Translations under genes and position numbers: made by a program | Notes under the pieces: generated by a model | Told to the model about the DNA's origin: nothing | Databases searched by the model: none | The model's input: the letters and a program-made list of their open reading frames with translations, nothing else | NCBI GenBank assembly: GCA_029448655.1 | Contig: JACCLO010000010.1 | Location: 2,976,001 to 3,040,000 of the forward strand | Source of the DNA: Wolfiporia cocos | Lineage: Eukaryota; Basidiomycota; Agaricomycetes; Polyporales; Phaeolaceae | Length of the DNA stretch: 64,000 nt | Direction of reading: 5' to 3' | In this document: positions 45,421-56,610 of the stretch, one piece after another | How the letters are laid out: each line of letters starts with the position of its first letter | Numbering within the stretch: the first letter of the stretch is position 1

Positions 45421-46222
45421 ACCCTGGGGGCCTTAGATGGTAAACCTTTACTGTTGAAGTGTGGTGGAAGAGGTGTAATACCTCTTTCTCTTCCCTTCTT
45501 TCTGCACCATCAGGAAGAAGGCGTATCCCACCCTGCTCTGCGCGCTCTATGAAGACAACCTATTGGTTTTGGCGTACCCACTGTCGCCACTATCCACTGC
45601 CCCCTCTGTTTTTGTGATTGCATGTGACTCACTCAGCACTGGTCACTGATGATGGACTTTTCTAGGTGTCCCTGGTACCCAGTCAACTATACTACAAGTA
45701 TCATGGGGAAACTCGAGAAACAAACTCGATAAAAAATACCATGTACATGCCAGAAGTTACGACTCCGAAGATCTCACTTACATAAGCAAGATATCATAGA
45801 GGACGAACCCTCTTTAATAAACGAGTGCTGACAAGCACTGCACACGAACGCGGTACTTGTGATACCATAAGAAGTTTCTTACCAAGGAACTTAAGGTGAC
45901 GACCTTGTTAATAAAACCGTTCACCCACATAAGCCGAACAAGTAAGAAACCAAGTACAAGAGCAATAGAGCTTTGACCACTAGCATAAGGAATTAGCTAC
46001 TCCGCTATAGTGTCATAAGAAGCAGCTCAGTACAACAATGGTTACAAGCTGAACGCATAGGCACAATGCACGATATGCCTTGGCAAGGCTATCAAGGATA
46101 CATGTAGACTACAGCTTGCTTTCAAGTGCATAAAGCAAGCTTCTACGAAAAGCATTCACCATACAGCATTTATGTCCACCCAAGGTCTCAAAGAGAAACT
46201 AGAAAATCTCCAGAGATAACAG
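45421..46222. other. Unassigned internal retroelement sequence
   Basis: No frame above 60 codons. The sequence is rich in short repeated words (ATAAG, CAAG). No pol motif was found, so the element between the LTR-2 copies is non-autonomous or heavily deleted. Confidence 0.4.
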
Positions 46223-46621
46223 TGTCACAACTTTTATTGTGATTTATCTCATATGCGATTACCAGGGGTCGGACTCACGACCTAGGGACTCGACGTCACA
46301 TGCGCGCCCTTACTGGCGCGTATGTCCAAGTAGTTAACGCGCGACTACATTTACTGTATATCACATGACCAATTATGTAAGCGTTCTAGTCCTTGTACGT
46401 TAGGTGTGTGTGCACAGGCCACGTCGCTTTAGGGCAAGGGTAGCCATCTAGTACTACGGCGCTACTATCATGTATATATACCTAAGAGTCTGAGGCGTAC
46501 TCCTCAGACTCATCAATTTGGCATTGGCCTTAGGGCCGCCATACTCCATACCTTGCTGCGCCATTTGAACTCGCTAGTCTTGGGAACCTCGACCTCGACG
46601 ACGACTAAGGCTTTGTGCACC
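46223..46621 (+). mobile_element. LTR-1 family, copy e
   Basis: It starts TGTCACAACTTTTATTGTG. Near its start is GGGGTCGGACTCACGACC (antisense B-box-like). TATATATACC at 46473 and a perfect 10-bp hairpin GAGTCTGAGG/CCTCAGACTC (46486-46495, 46502-46511) follow. The 3' end is taken near GGCTTTGTGCA by comparison with copy a. No target duplication was seen. Confidence 0.65.
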
Positions 46622-46948
46622 TTAGGCTACCATCTAGTAGCTTCTCGTCAACATGCGTTGTAGGACGCCGACTAGTGGAGTGGGGCGTTATGTTGAGGTA
46701 TGACCCAGAGTATTGGGTCAAACAGAGGAGCCCCCTCTTAGAAGGAGTAATGCGCCATGGTACCGCTTACATAACACGACTATATCCCTTGCTATTCAGC
46801 ATTCATGGAAACCGCTATACCCATCTTACCGCTTTGTTCACCATGTCCATTCCAATATACCAGCCTTAGTGCACTCAAAAGGAATAAGTGTCACTCTTAT
46901 GAAATAAAGTAGAGTCAACGAGGACGTCGAACATAGAAGTGGGGGTAA
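46622..46948 (+). other. Internal sequence ending in a polypurine tract
   Basis: No domain was recognised in the 84-aa frame at 46615-46869. The stretch AGAAGTGGGGGTAA ends immediately before TGTCACAG of the LTR-2 copy at 46949, as a polypurine tract does before a 3' LTR. Confidence 0.5.
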
Positions 46949-47715
46949 TGTCACAGATTTATCTGAGACTAGCATTTTTCCGCTATTTTTAGCAATTTCT
47001 ACAGGACTATACGTCTACCTACAAGTTATCCGGGACTTAACCCATATTGCCACATGAACGCCTTAGCTCGCGATAGAACTCGTGGCTAGGCTCACGATAA
47101 AGATCGCAATATAGCTCATGGTTAGGCTCGCAATAGAGCTCGCGGTTATCCCCGGTCACGCCCTAGCTACCGTCCGTAGTAATGAGACTAGGGGTCACCA
47201 ATGACCAGGTGCATCGCCTTTGTCAGCACGGATCCTGCCCAATGGCGGATCACCCTCAAGGTCTGGCCTTCCGGCTTTCACATATACCCGGGCTGCGCCC
47301 ATATTCACATGTCCGCTACATAGTGGAACCATACGCTCTCTCTTTTACGATTGGCTCGGCCATTACCGGCGAGTCACGGCCTTTGCAGATAGCGTTACGA
47401 TTATGCTTCCGCCCTTAAGGTGCAAGCCCACGTTCCTTCTTAGGTATGTACTATACAGTAGCACATGACCTATTCATGTATGTATATAAGGCTGAGCTCG
47501 ACACTCAAGCAACTTAGTTCTATTCTCCTCGGCGGTCATAGAGTGCCCAATGCGGAGTACCATAGGTACTCCCAGTGGACTACTATCAGTAGTCCCAAGC
47601 CTCTTGGTGTGTGCTGCAGGGCTTTATTCTCATCCCTTACTGCGCTTGACTATTGCTATCTCATCTCCCTCGCCACACTGGTTAGGTGGTGAGTCCCACA
47701 GCTTAGTCTGTGTCA
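46949..47715 (+). mobile_element. LTR-2, probable 3' LTR
   Basis: It starts TGTCACAGATTTATCTGAGA and ends TTAGTCTGTGTCA. Compared with 43753-44756 it lacks an internal block. It carries a local tandem of TCGCAATAGAGCTCGCGG-like units at about 47062-47150. The preceding purine-rich tract and the missing 5-bp duplication argue for a 3' LTR rather than a solo LTR. Confidence 0.65.
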
Positions 47716-48936
47716 CAGCCCAACAGATCCTTGTAGCTGGAACATGGGGTGGGCCGATGGGGGGTCGCGGTGCCCATGTTTCCGTGAGCCCCAGCCGGCC
47801 CACCAACCAAAAATCTATGTACCTGGAACATGGGGTGGGCCGACAGGGGGTCACGGTGCCCATGTTGCTGCAACCCATGGTCGGCCCACCCAGCAAATGT
47901 TCATGTACCTGGAACATGGGGTGGGCCGACAGGGGGTCGCAGTGCCCATGTTGCCGTGAGCCCCAGTCAGCCCACCAACCAAAAATCTATGTACTTGGAA
48001 CATGGGGTGGGCCAATGGGAGGTCATGGTCCCATAGCTTGTGGTAAGGGTCACAATAAGGATTATGGTAAGCATGCATATCTTGCAGTCATAGTCACAGT
48101 AAAGAGCACATAGATTGCACCAAGCTTTCAATAAGCATCTATAGCTCATTGCAAGGCCTAGGGTGGCTTGTACATAGCATAGAAATCAAAATGGACAATT
48201 GTTTTACAATTATGCTCGCAATAAGGGTCGCGGTAAGGGTCGCGGTAAGGGTCACGGTAAGGGTCACAGCTAGGGTCATGGTGATGGCACATGTCTTGTG
48301 GTAAGGGTCACAGTAAGGGCCCATAACTAGCACTAAGCCTTCAATAAGTGTTATGAGGCTTGTGGCATCTCATACACAACATGGCAATCCAAATTGACAA
48401 CTGGCTTATAATTATGCTTGTGGAAAGGGTTGTGGCATGTGCCCATTGCAAGCCCTAACATGTGCTACTGATGTTTTTGTGAGCTAACTGCAAGCTTACC
48501 GCGAGCTATGGGCGCCTATTTCGCGACCCCCTACTGTGAGGGTATTGACTAGGAATGCTTCTATTTTATTCTGTGCTATACAAACAAATGCTTACCATGT
48601 GTCATTCAATATGTAATGTCACAGTTAATCTTCATAACACACTGAAGTTACCATCAGATATGTGGCATTTTGGTTGGTGGGCTGACTGGGGCTCATGGCA
48701 ATGTGGGCACCGTGACACCCTGTCGGCCCACCCCATGTTCAAGGTACATGGAAATTTGGCTGGTGGGCTGACTGGGGCTCACGAAAACATGGGCGCTGTG
48801 ACCCCCTGTCAGCCCACCCCATGTTCCAGGTACATGGAAATTTGGCTGGTGAGCCGACTGGGGCTCACGGAAACATGGGCACCGTGACCCCCCATCGGCC
48901 TACCCCATGTTCCAGCTACAAGGATCTGGTGGGCTG
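47716..48936. mobile_element. Probable non-autonomous DNA transposon with 86-bp subterminal tandem repeats
   Basis: The left end (CAGCCCAACAGATCCTTGTA) and the right end on the reverse strand (CAGCCCACCAGATCCTTGTA) match. Each is followed by tandem 86-bp units in mirrored orientation. AACATGGGGTGGGCC starts at 47741, 47827, 47913 and 47999 on the plus strand. Its reverse complement occurs three times at the right end with CCCCATGTT at 48731, 48817 and 48903, also spaced 86 bp. No transposase is encoded between the arms. No flanking duplication was found; the left end abuts an LTR-2. Class is undetermined. Confidence 0.65.
48219..48315. repeat. GGTCGCGGTAA-type minisatellite
   Basis: Units of 12 bp such as AAGGGTCGCGGT and AAGGGTCACGGT are repeated about five times from 48230 to 48270, with more degenerate copies to 48315 and also near 48040. 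It lies between the two arms of the 47716-48936 element. Confidence 0.7.
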
Positions 48937-49082
48937 ACTGGACGTGCAGGCAACGAGGGATTCGTTGGCCGACGTCAGCTCTACCGGTGTACAAGCCCAT
49001 CGTACCCATTGGTTGACTGGCTGTTCCAGAGTATGGTGACTGTATGGTGTGTGAGTGCTAGCTGTATTCAAGAATGATTGGC

Positions 49083-51828
49083 TCAACTCACCGGAACATC
49101 GACATGAATAGCCAAATTGAGCTTGCCCGCAATCGCACGAAGTGCAGGTAAGCATTGGCGTAGTGAGAATGCTGCCCAAGTGAGGGAGCTGAATTGAGTC
49201 TCGCCAATAGACATCAAGCCATGTGTGATCGTGTGCGCTTTCCGTGCATCATCGAAATGCTCCCTCACATATGTAGACTTGTTCATAAAAGCAATGACCA
49301 TTCTCATGTCTGCAATAACCTAGCTACTGTTACAATAGTTGTGCGATGTGATCAAATTAGCATCATACCTCCCTGAGCTCCGGCAATTCACATATTTGTC
49401 CTATGGCCAGGTTCATCTCATGACAGGCATCTTGGAGATTGAGAATATGCTCGTAGTCTTTGCATAGAAGCTCGCGAGCTTTATGGGTATTGCCAGTGTT
49501 GTCTGAGACAACAGCAGAAATATTAGAGGCACCAACATCATTGATGATCTACATATTATGAGACAGTAATTGTTAAGGATAAGATATACTCATACCGGTG
49601 TAAGAATCTCGACAATGTAATTTGTCATGTGGCTGACACGTGATGCATCATTCAAATCCATTGAGAAGACCCTTCGCTCTGGAGTAGCAAGATGGACTGT
49701 GTATATTCCCTGCGGTTTGCGTATCTTTCCTCCGTCAAATGAAAGCGTGAGATCTTTGACACCGGACAGGTACTTCCTGAGATTGACTTGGATTATAGCA
49801 GCCTCTGTGGGAAAAAGTCCGTTGTGGACTGTTGTGGAGCTAGGGCCTTGATATCTCCCACGTCCAATCACATCCACAAAAGCCTTGAAGGAAGGATCAT
49901 CAACCAAACATGGAGAAATACCGTTGCATGCTAGCATCACCGCAAGTGCGTGGTCTCCCACAAGCTTCAGCTCACTTGAGGTTAATTACCCAGCGGGTTT
50001 GCATAGCACCAAGCGCTGAAGATCACATGCATACTGCCACATTGGGCCGCGGCGGGCATCTCTGCGCAATTTTTGACAGACGTTGAATGTTTCGGCCGAC
50101 CCCATCGACTGAACTGATGATATACGCATTATAGGATAACAATAAAACAACTACTTAGATCATTGTATGTATGTATGAGGGTGCTGGTGCATACGACACC
50201 GATGCCTAAGTACTAAACACTATTACACTAAGTCCATGCCCGATCTACAGCTTGACAACGAAGATGAATTCGACGTGTCGATGACTGGACACAGTGCTAT
50301 GACAATCATTACATATCCTTGAGGACCAAGAAGACTGCATGGAGTCATGCTGGCTCAAGAGTGCAGCACATATAAATGAATCCACTCATCCACTGACAAA
50401 GTCATGAATAGCGTTGTACATTGTCTATAATGAATTCGACTAATGTCTTCTATTACAAGTACTATAGTAAATAATCACGCCGTGAGCTTCCTTCGTTTTG
50501 ATCCTAAGCATTCAGCATCCATGTACACATGGGTGGCGACCAACTTCTTCATAAGCTACCGCAGCTTTGGGGTCTTCAATGTTCGTACACGGCAGCGCCA
50601 GAGTGCCCACTGCTGGGAAACACACGTGATCTTCGGCGCTTGGTGCTACGCAAACCCGTTGGGTAATTAACCTCAAGTCTTCAGCTCCTTCCTCCCTTCA
50701 TGTTTGAACCGCTCCATGGCACTTGCCTCACTCTGTACCCGCATTAATGCTACCCCCGGGGTTCCTTGATCTTCATTATCACCTTCATTATCAGTATCTG
50801 TGGGGGTGGAGTGCTGACTGGGAGTACTGCGATGTCCGATTCTATCAATGCCCATCAACGCTACATTTGATTTTCCAGCAAGAATTTCCTTTGCTGTGCG
50901 CCGCAGTGCAGCGGGCACATACCCACATTCTGATGCATGTGATAAGACACGCTTTAAGTTCCGGGGAATAGCCCACGACCTGTGACATCCACTACTGCCA
51001 ATGCAGCGCACCCGCTTTGTGAGTATGTCACAAGACTGTTTGCCACTGATGGAATAACAGAGTCTCGAGACTTGAGTCAAGATAGGGTTGAGCTTAATAA
51101 CCCCACCGCGCTCATCCGGCCCTTCGTCACAGTCACTGAAGCTTGGGTCATCAAATGAGGAAAGAATCTTTGTGTCGGGTTTGGCAGGCATCTTGGCCTT
51201 CGCTGTGGCACCATTCGTACGTTTGATCTTCTTGGCGGCCTTATCATCAGGCACTGTATCTTTCCTCTTTCCAAGTAATAACAGTGGCAAAGGGCCCACA
51301 TTGCCCGTGCCAGCGGTTCCGGCAACATGGAGCTTAATCTTGGTACTCAGAGAGGATGAGGTAAGCTGTGGTAGCTGAAGAAAACTCTCACTATGAGTGC
51401 ATATATACAATCTGTAGCTGCACTCTACTCACTGGTAGTCCCGTGGCTTCATAGGTATCTTCTGCTGCATGTATTGAGTTATCAACCCATTTCATGAACA
51501 GGTGGTTATCGCCAAATTCTGCGGCATACTTGTCGAAGATATCTGCAAGCGACTCCATGCCGGGACCCTTCTCATCTATGATGAAGGTATTTCTGGGGCC
51601 AAATGTACGTGCTCAAAGCCGTGATTCTAATGCTTGATTGAGTGCTGCCCATTTGCCTTCTTCTCGTAGCCATTCTAGGTCAAGTGCAAATGAAGCCAGC
51701 TTTGAATCATGAAGAGACTTGAATGGTAGGCTGTGTGGGAGGATCTGCAAGTATTGGTGGAGCCGAGTGAGTCTACTCTGGAGCAATTTCATGGGCAATA
51801 GTACGTCGTCAACAAGGGGCGCTCTCAA
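49083..51828 (-). pseudogene. hAT transposase pseudogene hAT-2 (BED finger, DUF659 type)
   Basis: On the minus strand the N-terminal part (50688-51410) holds a BED-like zinc finger, CIGSSGCHRSWAIPRNLKRV followed by LSHASECGYVP. After a 705-bp insertion the frame resumes with ELKLVGDHALAVMLACNGI, LVDDPSFKAFVDVIGRGRYQ, GVKDLTLSFDGGKIRKPQG (first Asp region) and VVSDNTGNTRKARELL (second Asp region). The last recognised part is FMNKSTYVREHFDDARKAHT and SSLTWAAFSLRQCLPALRAI at 49083-49307. The C-terminal dimerisation domain was not found. Stops, an unexplained gap and the insertion make it inactive. The frame at 51613-51828 may be the first exon. Confidence 0.85.
49974..50678. mobile_element. Mutator-like MITE, copy 2, inserted in hAT-2
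   Basis: The 705-bp element has terminal inverted repeats of about 55 bp: ACTTGAGGTTAATTACCC, GCGGGTTTGC, TAGCACCAAGCGC and GAAGATCAC at the left, and the reverse complement with a few changes at the right. It is flanked by a perfect 9-bp duplication CTTCAGCTC (49965-49973 and 50679-50687). Removing it brings the two halves of the hAT-2 frame together. The 9-bp duplication and long inverted repeats fit Mutator-like elements. It encodes no transposase. Confidence 0.9.
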
Positions 51829-52100
51829 ACAAAGCGATACAACGCCTGCTCGCTGAGATTGTTATCTCACTTGATTACAAATTTGTGGGGGTGCGTCCTA
51901 TTTTCATAATCCGACAGTCAGCATGCGGCAGTGACGGCGGCGAGCGCCTGTCTATTTAACCCTATTTAACACACGATTTCGGGCCCTTCTCTATTTAACC
52001 GTAATTTACATGTAAATTGCACCTGCTAAATAGCAGCTGCTATTTAGCCCTCTCTATTTCACCGCGCCCTAATAGCATGAGCAGCCCAAGCTCTGCGACG
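51829..52100. repeat. Palindrome-rich CTATTTAACC region
   Basis: CTATTTAACC occurs repeatedly (51952-52000). A 14-bp palindrome ATTTACATGTAAAT lies near 52003-52016. A perfect 24-bp palindrome (GCTAAATAGCAG plus its reverse complement) is at 52025-52048. This may be a small palindromic element or the edge of the hAT-2 transposon. Confidence 0.6.
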
Positions 52101-53387
52101 ACGCAACGCATAAGACAGGTTGGGTCACGTGCCGTCAGGGCGCACTGATGATTCAATTCTGAAACAAGCAATCGACATTCTATAGCTCATAATGTGATGC
52201 CAATATATCGTGTATGATGTTTTTACTCATATTAAAGTGGTGTCTAAGCCTAGCAGATGTAGGTCCATCCATAAAGCACAGTTCAACACTCACTTACCCA
52301 CAAATTGTTCCGGAGCCTCAAACGTCACATGTCAGGTAAGAGACTGTGGCGGCTCTGCCATATTTGTTAATCCCACACCACCAGCTACTGGTTTACATGC
52401 TTGTGACTCTCTTCCTGCCTTTATTTCAAGCTTTGAGGCATAATATAGCACCATTGAATATATCTGTTACTCTGGATGCACTCTGTATGTATATATTTGC
52501 TCAAGTCATGGACTTCGGTTGTGTCCTTGCTTCTTCACGTAAGATAATTGAATCAAAATTGGATCACAGTATATCGCAACCTCTATTGCAATGTGATATA
52601 TTACTCACTGTACATATTACACATTCATAAGCTCGATGACAGTTTATAGTCCTGATATAGAACCCTACATGAATTATCGGATCATTCTCAATAGCATGCT
52701 CTTCGAAGGTCAGAATCTAATACAACTCGTATGATACTTATCGTTGACATTAATTGACATATGAATAGTGTAAAACCATATAATGGTGATTTTATGTTGG
52801 ACGGTTCTGAAGATGTAAGCCGTACAATTGTATGGTGTACCAAATACAAGCAACTTTCCATGTGCCTGCAGATAAATTAGGCTCTTGGATCTATTGGAAA
52901 AAACTCCATATCTATGATAAAAGGTATGTGTAGTATGTATGTATAAAACTTTGAAGGCATATGATTGTTCGATCTTCTGCTGTGCATGGATTCTGAACGA
53001 TAGTCTGTCTGATCACTGACTTCATCATATTTATGATGTAATTGACAAGTAAGCAATACAGATATCCATATATACAATGCTGAAAAGTAAACTATAGAAC
53101 ATATAGAGAGTCTGATAGCAGTATCATAATTTATAATGAGATGTGGCAAGAGCTATAGCCTGTAGTACCTGGGAGATGCCAAAACAGCCCTCAGCCACAG
53201 CAGCCACCGAGACGAAGGTTTAAGGTTTCGGAGTTTAAACAATGTTGGAGAGCAATCGCTGAACCGTTTTTGGAAGGAATTAAGGAAAAGTGTGGGCACG
53301 TGATGCAAGCAGACACGTCTGACCGACCGAGTTTTTTGCTGCATCGTCCCACTTTTCCCTTAGCCTCATCACTGTTCTACACCAATC
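52101..53387. other. AT-rich region, no gene recognised
   Basis: Plus frames at 52210-52630 and a 90-aa minus frame (52877-53149) have no motifs. No repeat from elsewhere in the window was recognised. Confidence 0.4.
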
Positions 53388-55000
53388 ATGCCTTCTCGAC
53401 CACAGCCTCATTCTGCCTCATCTCCTGAGCCCATTTCCCGTGACCATGAGAACGAGGATCCCCTTGAAGACTGAGTCCTTCAAGAGATGCCTCAGCAAGC
53501 TTGAAATGATTTCTCCTTGTAGCAAGAGCGCAGCGTAAGTCCAACTTTATATGTGATGAGACCTGCTAATATGTTATACTTAGACTCAAGACCCCAACTC
53601 TTGTGCCTTTTGTGAAGGCTGCAAAATTGCTTCCTCGCACAATCAGCTCCTACAGTTCTTTCGAAGATGCACTGGAGGTCGGTCATTTTCGGGAGAGTCT
53701 CAATGTTCATGAGATGCCAGAGATTGAGGTGTTTTTAGAGGCATTTCCCACAATGTAAGTCAGATTCACCTGCTCTAGTTGCACCGGCAAGCTGTTGCCT
53801 GGGCCCAGTCACTATATGTGCATACATACCAGCATAACTACTCCCATAGGGACAAATACAGGATTAGGCTAGCATTAGAAGTCTACAGAAAATACCCGCG
53901 AATGACTGGTAGACCACTTCACCGGCAAATCAAAGAGTGCAACCTCCATGAGCTTCAGCCGCTCCACCGCTTTGTAAGTATATGCCATTCTAAAATCACT
54001 AGCTGACGAGGTGTCTTTAGGTTGATGGATTTTTGAAGCAAGCCAGAACAGAGGATGTGAGTGCCCTCAAGGACCATGGTATATCATTTGTTCCTCACAA
54101 CGTCAATACCGATAATGTGGTCCCACCAATCCCTACTGGTACACAGTCTAAGGCTGGACGTGGTTGGCACCATCATGTTACAGCTCGCCTCCTTTGCCCA
54201 CGTCATATGCTTACAGGACCCGATGCTGATCCTGACCAGTGAGTCTTTTGTTGAAGCATTACTCCCACTAATTCATTTGCAGATTTTGTGAGGATGTTTT
54301 GAAAGGTAAAATCAGGATCAATGCAGGAGACTGACCCACATTCCTTTATGATGAGGATACTCCATACGACCCTGACCATATCGACAATGGTCTATGCCAT
54401 GGGTACATCATCCAGCGTGTAAGTTTCCTATTTCTCAACAGTTCTATGCATTTCGCTGTCGCTTGTTATAGGCTTTCCGCTGCATATTTACTGGACCCTG
54501 CACAGCAAAGAAGGATGCACCCGACCCGTCCTCCAGAAAAACATCCAAGTCAAAGCTTGGTGGCATGTCACGTGTTACTGGATGAGCAATTGCATATTTA
54601 TGTGTTCAGGTAAGCTACTGCTGTCTCATAATTGCAATCTACCCAGACAAACACAATGCTCCTGGCACACAGACTCATATTTTCTAATCAGAACAGGACT
54701 CACGGGGTCTATCTGATGGTGACTTTGACTATACTGAGTTCTTTAACAAGATTGTTGAGCTGTTCGAGGACGATCCGGAGGATGATTGGGCTGTAGAGAC
54801 TCTTGAATGGTGGAATTAGTACATCTTCTCCAATCATCATTACTATAGCTGATAACTTCCATACATTAGCTGGGTCTATGGTGCAAAGGAACCCTCTAGT
54901 GCTCCGCAAGTAAACAATACAGGCCCCACTCTTGCCGAGAAACTTGCTGAACAATGTCGCGCCCGCCGCAATGCATGCATTGCAACACCGCCTATGTGAC
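53388..55000 (+). pseudogene. Pseudogene of an agaricomycete-specific protein (DUF6698-like)
   Basis: Several exon-like blocks run from MPSRPQPHSASSPEPISRDH through PPIPTGTQSKAGRGWHHHVT and ARLLCPRHML, TPYDPDHIDNGLCHGYIIQR, AFRCIFT and KLGGMSRVTG (stop) AIAYLCVQ, to DFDYTEFFNKIVELFEDD then TLEWWN (stop) and GAKEPSSAP. The order and wording match a family common in agaricomycete genomes, remembered as DUF6698 and of unknown function. In-frame stops occur near 53474 and 53502, in the GD-stop-PT block near 54330, at the VTG-stop codon near 54583 and at 54819. Introns of about 50-60 nt remain visible. It is not expected to be functional. Confidence 0.7.
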
Positions 55001-55437
55001 ATCTGCTGCAATATCAGCTTTGTACTATTTCTCTGACTTGAGCTATGTCGATGACTCCCTCTACATATGCTCTCCGCATTACTCTCCTATACTTGCAGCT
55101 TTCTCTTGCACCTCATTGCCGTCATGCATTAAGTCCTGCTATCTGCTTGCTCACTATGCATTTTCCCCTGTTATTCACTCTCTGGGTTCATTTCTTGCGC
55201 ATTCTTGCTGATTATGTATCGATGTATGTGGCCTCGCATATGCTTGATGCCTGCTTAAATCAATTTGTGTTTGCTCGACCATCGTATTGGTTGACTGATT
55301 GCTACATTCAATACATACTGTCTGACGTATTTTATGGCCACTAGTAACAGATATGTGCATGTGTTTCATTTGTACCTAGCTATGATGCATACAATGTTAA
55401 AAGCATAATATATTCACTCGCAATCATGCACACATAT
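55001..55437. other. AT-rich flank, no gene seen
   Basis: Overlapping frames (54954-55344) carry no motif. The interval leads into the TRIM element. Confidence 0.4.
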
Positions 55438-56277
55438 TGTCACGGTTCGTATCTGGGGTGGAATCCTAAGATGTGACACGTACCATAAGGCCTCACGCTG
55501 AAGGAATAAGCCAATACCTTCGGGCATAGTGCCCAGCGTGGGAAAGTGAACAACACATATAGCGTGTCCCGCGTATAACAGCTGAGCTGTTATACTGGCC
55601 CTTTTGGCACAAGGGTGTTGGACGTCTGTCCCCGCAGAACGCCGGTCTGGGACTGCCGGTTAAATCTGTGATATTATAACAGCTCGCCTAAGGTCACCGG
55701 TTCGAACCCGGGTAGTGGCATTCGTGTCATTATTCCATATGGGGAATTCCTTCGGACCCTTGGCTTAGGGAAAAGCGCCCAGCTATTCACGTGACCCCTG
55801 GCGTTGACAGGGTCCCTAATTGCGGGGGATAAATGGGTCAGAAGTCACGTGAGCTACCGTGAAAAGCCTTAACCCGCTCCCAAATTCCCGGGATCAGTCG
55901 GGCCTTCAAGAGGTTGGCACCCGTAAGGTAACCCCTTACGATGAGGCGGCACATAGTTGGTTCAATGCGCTTAGTACCGGGGGCGACTATATGTCATAAG
56001 CCTTTCCTTGCTCGGGACGTTCAAACCTGAGAAGGGGGTAGTGTCACGGTTCGTATCTGGGGTGGAATCCTAAGATGTGACACGTACCATAAGGCCTCAC
56101 GCTGAAGGAATAAGCCAATACCTTCGGGCATAGCGCCCAGCGTGGGAAAGTGAACAACACATATAGCGTGTCCCGCGTATAACAGCTGAGCTGTTATACT
56201 GGCCCTTTTGGCACAAGGGTGTTGGACGTCTGTCCCCGCAGAACGCCGGTCTGGGACTGCCGGTTAAATCTGTGACA
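55438..56277 (+). mobile_element. TRIM-type miniature LTR retroelement
   Basis: Two nearly identical 236-bp LTRs (55438-55673 and 56042-56277; TGTCACGG to TGTGACA, the first ending TGTGATA) flank only 368 bp. The purine-rich AGAAGGGGGTAG precedes the 3' LTR. The 5' internal end contains a T-arm-like sequence with a B box (CCGGTTCGAACCCGGGTAG) at about 55699-55717. No gag or pol is present, so it must depend on another element. Flanks are CATAT and GATAT (four of five match). Confidence 0.85.
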
Positions 56278-56610
56278 GATATGATCCAACAGCCCTTCGC
56301 TTGTCCACTTTGATACCTGTCTGATGAATACATCCAGCTTACCATGATTGACATCTATAGCTTCTACATCCTGATTATTGCCCTTTGGAAGTGCACGCTC
56401 ATACAGCGTAATACCAGACTCTGCACATTTTGCCTTGTACACAGCTCCATGAGTTCCCCAATTCCTACAGTTGTGTAAGCAGCTCGAATGTAATGTCAAT
56501 GAACTCTAAAGTATACCTTGAAATATGAGCTCGAAGAGTTGACACACCACCAGTGAACCAGCAATTGTCAATACGTATTTCTAATGCCCTAGAAAGTCCA
56601 TTTGACCGTT
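56278..56610 (-). pseudogene. hAT-1 N-terminal exons, truncated by an LTR
   Basis: On the minus strand, IDNCWFTGGVSTLRAHIS (end of a BED finger) is followed by an intron of about 50 nt. NWGTHGAVYKAKCAESGIT, LYERALPKG and SKWTSEGLLDHI come next. The frame then hits ATATC and the LTR of the TRIM element. This is precisely the part missing from hAT-1 at 33460, whose frame begins with the same ATATC followed by ATTGAGTAC (LLDHI then IEYIV). Confidence 0.8.

Noticed and set aside
43753..47715. Calling 43753-47715 a complete LTR-2 retrotransposon
   Set aside because: The outer 5-bp flanks do not match, no pol was found, and an LTR-1 copy lies inside; reported only as probable 5' and 3' LTRs.
47739..48035. 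Regularly spaced 86-bp repeats considered as a CRISPR array
   Set aside because: Whole units repeat without unique spacers, they are mirrored at the other end of the element, and the organism is a eukaryote.
47716..48100. 187-aa plus-strand frame 47550-48113 as a gene
   Set aside because: It translates the 86-bp tandem repeat through an LTR-2 end; repetitive and non-specific.
55690..55725. Possible functional tRNA gene (GGTTCGAACCC B box)
   Set aside because: Only a T arm and partial acceptor can be drawn; no D arm or anticodon arm fits within the right distance, and it lies inside a TRIM element.
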